Assembly (NCBI GenBank): GCA_017629415.1
Contig: JAGBXG010000388.1
Location: forward strand, 1-6,111
Direction of reading: 5' to 3'
DNA length: 6,111 nucleotides
Origin: Pseudomonadota bacterium
GTDB taxonomy: Bacteria; Myxococcota; Bradymonadia; UBA4248
The position numbers and the translations under genes were made by a program. The notes beneath the pieces were generated by a model. The model searched no databases, had not been told where the DNA came from, and worked only from the letters and a program-made list of their open reading frames with translations. Shown here piece by piece: positions 5,212 to 6,111 of the stretch (the first letter of the stretch is position 1; each line of letters opens with the position of its first letter).

Positions 5212-5940
5212 ATGTACAAAAATATTAAACATATAAATTATTTTGTGCCATACATATGCATATTCTTTGTATTCTGCGTAGGATGTCATTCCGAACAAAA
5301 AATTTCATCCTCTAAATGTCCGGTTTGTCCGCCTGCTGTCAATTGCCCGATTCCGACACATATCCAGCTCAGTCAACTCGATACTGCCTCGCGAGAACGA
5401 TTGAAAATAGAGCTTTTGGCAGAAATCAAAGAAGAAACGCGAAAGCAATGGCTGGAAGAATTTGAAGCTCAACAGGCAAAACATCTTTCTGTTCAAAATG
5501 CTGAAAAAAAAGAACATGCTGTTGAAGTACCGCTTGTACCATCAGTACCATCCGAAATACGGCCTGAATCTTTGCCTCCGACACAAAAAATCGAACGTGA
5601 TGACAGAGGGATGAAAATCATGCGTCACACATTTGCAACGCAAATTGTTCGCCGTTTGCCCGTCGATGAGCGCGATGTTTTTACGATCTCGGATGCTTCA
5701 ATCTTTTGTTATGCCGAAATTTCATCAGCATCTGAAGAAGACAGGGTCATTACGATTCGTTTTACACATTCCACGGGATTGGCGCAGTCATATACATTGC
5801 CCGTAAGCCAAAGTCCTGCCTGGAGAACATGGTCAAAACTCAATTTAACGAAATCTATGACAGGGACCTGGCTATGTGAAATCTTCAATGAAGATAATAC
5901 ATTACTGGCTTCAAGACCGTTTGTTGTCGTCGATGATTAA
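5212..5940 (+). CDS. DUF2914 domain lipoprotein
   Basis: The ATG at 5212 gives 242 residues. The first 24 are a lipoprotein signal with lysines at 3 and 6 and a hydrophobic core ending CVGC, so C25 is the likely lipidated cysteine. A short CPVCPPAVNCP motif (C36, C39, C45) follows, then a charged helix, probably a coiled coil (about 55-91), and a Pro-rich linker (about 105-125). The C-terminal domain (about 155-242) fits DUF2914: an FTISDASIFCYAEI strand, the WRTWS signature (W204-S208), then GTWLCEI and a final RPFVVV strand. DUF2914 is a small beta-domain with no assigned activity. A GTG at 5197 would add five residues; an in-frame TGA at 5191 blocks anything longer. Neither start has a good SD. 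Location at the inner or outer membrane is not resolved. Confidence 0.82.
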   Translation: MYKNIKHINYFVPYICIFFVFCVGCHSEQKISSSKCPVCPPAVNCPIPTHIQLSQLDTASRERLKIELLAEIKEETRKQWLEEFEAQQAKHLSVQNAEKKEHAVEVPLVPSVPSEIRPESLPPTQKIERDDRGMKIMRHTFATQIVRRLPVDERDVFTISDASIFCYAEISSASEEDRVITIRFTHSTGLAQSYTLPVSQSPAWRTWSKLNLTKSMTGTWLCEIFNEDNTLLASRPFVVVDD

Positions 5941-5954
5941 GGAATTTTTTGCTT

Positions 5955-6106
5955 GTGCTTTCTTCGTCAACTGCGACCTCACTATCGCCCTTCGGGCGGT
6001 CTCTCCCACAGGGAGAGAAACCTGATTCGCTTCGCTCATCAAAGCGAACTCGAGTGTTTGATTTGATGAGCGAAATCAAATCCATTCTGCGGCAAAAAAC
6101 GTCAGC
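5955..6106 (-). repeat. Dispersed repeat, copy C (152 bp, inverted relative to copy A)
   Basis: Read as reverse complement, this aligns with 106-234 from GCTGAC to AAGAAAGCAC and is the fullest copy here. It contains three hairpins. One has a perfect 13-bp inverted repeat, TTCGCTCATCAAA (6031-6043) with TTTGATGAGCGAA (6062-6074), and an 18-nt loop holding ACTCGAGT. The second is TCTCTCCC/GGGAGAGA around ACA (6000-6007 with 6011-6018). The third is CGCCC/GGGCG around TTC (5986-5990 with 5994-5998). It begins 14 bp after the DUF2914 stop codon, so its hairpins may also end that transcript. No protein is encoded. Confidence 0.75.
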
Positions 6107-6111
6107 ATTCA

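Noticed and set aside
106..6106. A composite transposon bounded by inverted copies A and C
   Set aside because: There is no transposase or integrase. The enclosed genes look like ordinary chromosomal genes, and a further partial copy (307-333) fits a dispersed repeat better. Target-site duplications cannot be judged here.
1..6111. tRNA, rRNA, CRISPR array or phage/defence genes
   Set aside because: No T-loop GTTCGAATC-type motif with cloverleaf arms, no regularly spaced repeats with spacers, and no recognisable phage, toxin-antitoxin or restriction proteins were seen on either strand.

Overview
The window looks like ordinary chromosome of a Gram-negative bacterium living with little or no oxygen. 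The evidence is two predicted lipoproteins, an inner-membrane DUF805 protein, and a peroxide regulator beside a rubrerythrin. The coding DNA is moderately AT-rich and the start sites mostly carry AGGAGG-like ribosome binding sites. DUF4139 and DUF2914 lipoproteins are known from Proteobacteria and the former delta-proteobacterial groups, so a deltaproteobacterial or Myxococcota-like host is plausible. That placement is inference.

Layout, left to right. (1) 1-369 has no gene. It holds a hairpin-rich dispersed repeat (106-234) and a fragment of it (307-333). (2) 370-1526 is an oxidative-stress unit. A sigma70-type promoter, with a perfect 19-bp palindrome between its -35 and -10, drives a short PerR-type Fur-family repressor (424-795). 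A rubrerythrin (914-1456) follows and ends in a strong intrinsic terminator. (3) 1527-1799 has no gene. It contains a 160-bp island of 70% G+C with nested inverted repeats and two 41-bp direct units. (4) 1800-2384, minus strand, is a DUF805 membrane protein with a long acidic tail. (5) 2385-2680 is a divergent intergenic region with two TATAAT boxes, a direct repeat and leader hairpins. (6) 2681-4906 is a large exported DUF4139 protein, probably a lipoprotein. (7) 4907-5211 is noncoding and holds two strong hairpins. (8) 5212-5940 is a DUF2914 lipoprotein. (9) 5955-6106 is a full copy of the left-hand repeat, inverted.

The clearest functional link is the peroxide pair. The regulator keeps all five positions that bind the sensing metal in Bacillus PerR, and rubrerythrin is a classic PerR target that reduces hydrogen peroxide. 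The other three proteins are envelope proteins of unknown function with no visible operon link. I see no defence system, CRISPR array, transposase, tRNA or rRNA. The most interesting material is noncoding: the operator, the repeat family whose hairpins are conserved while their sequence changes, and the GC-rich island.
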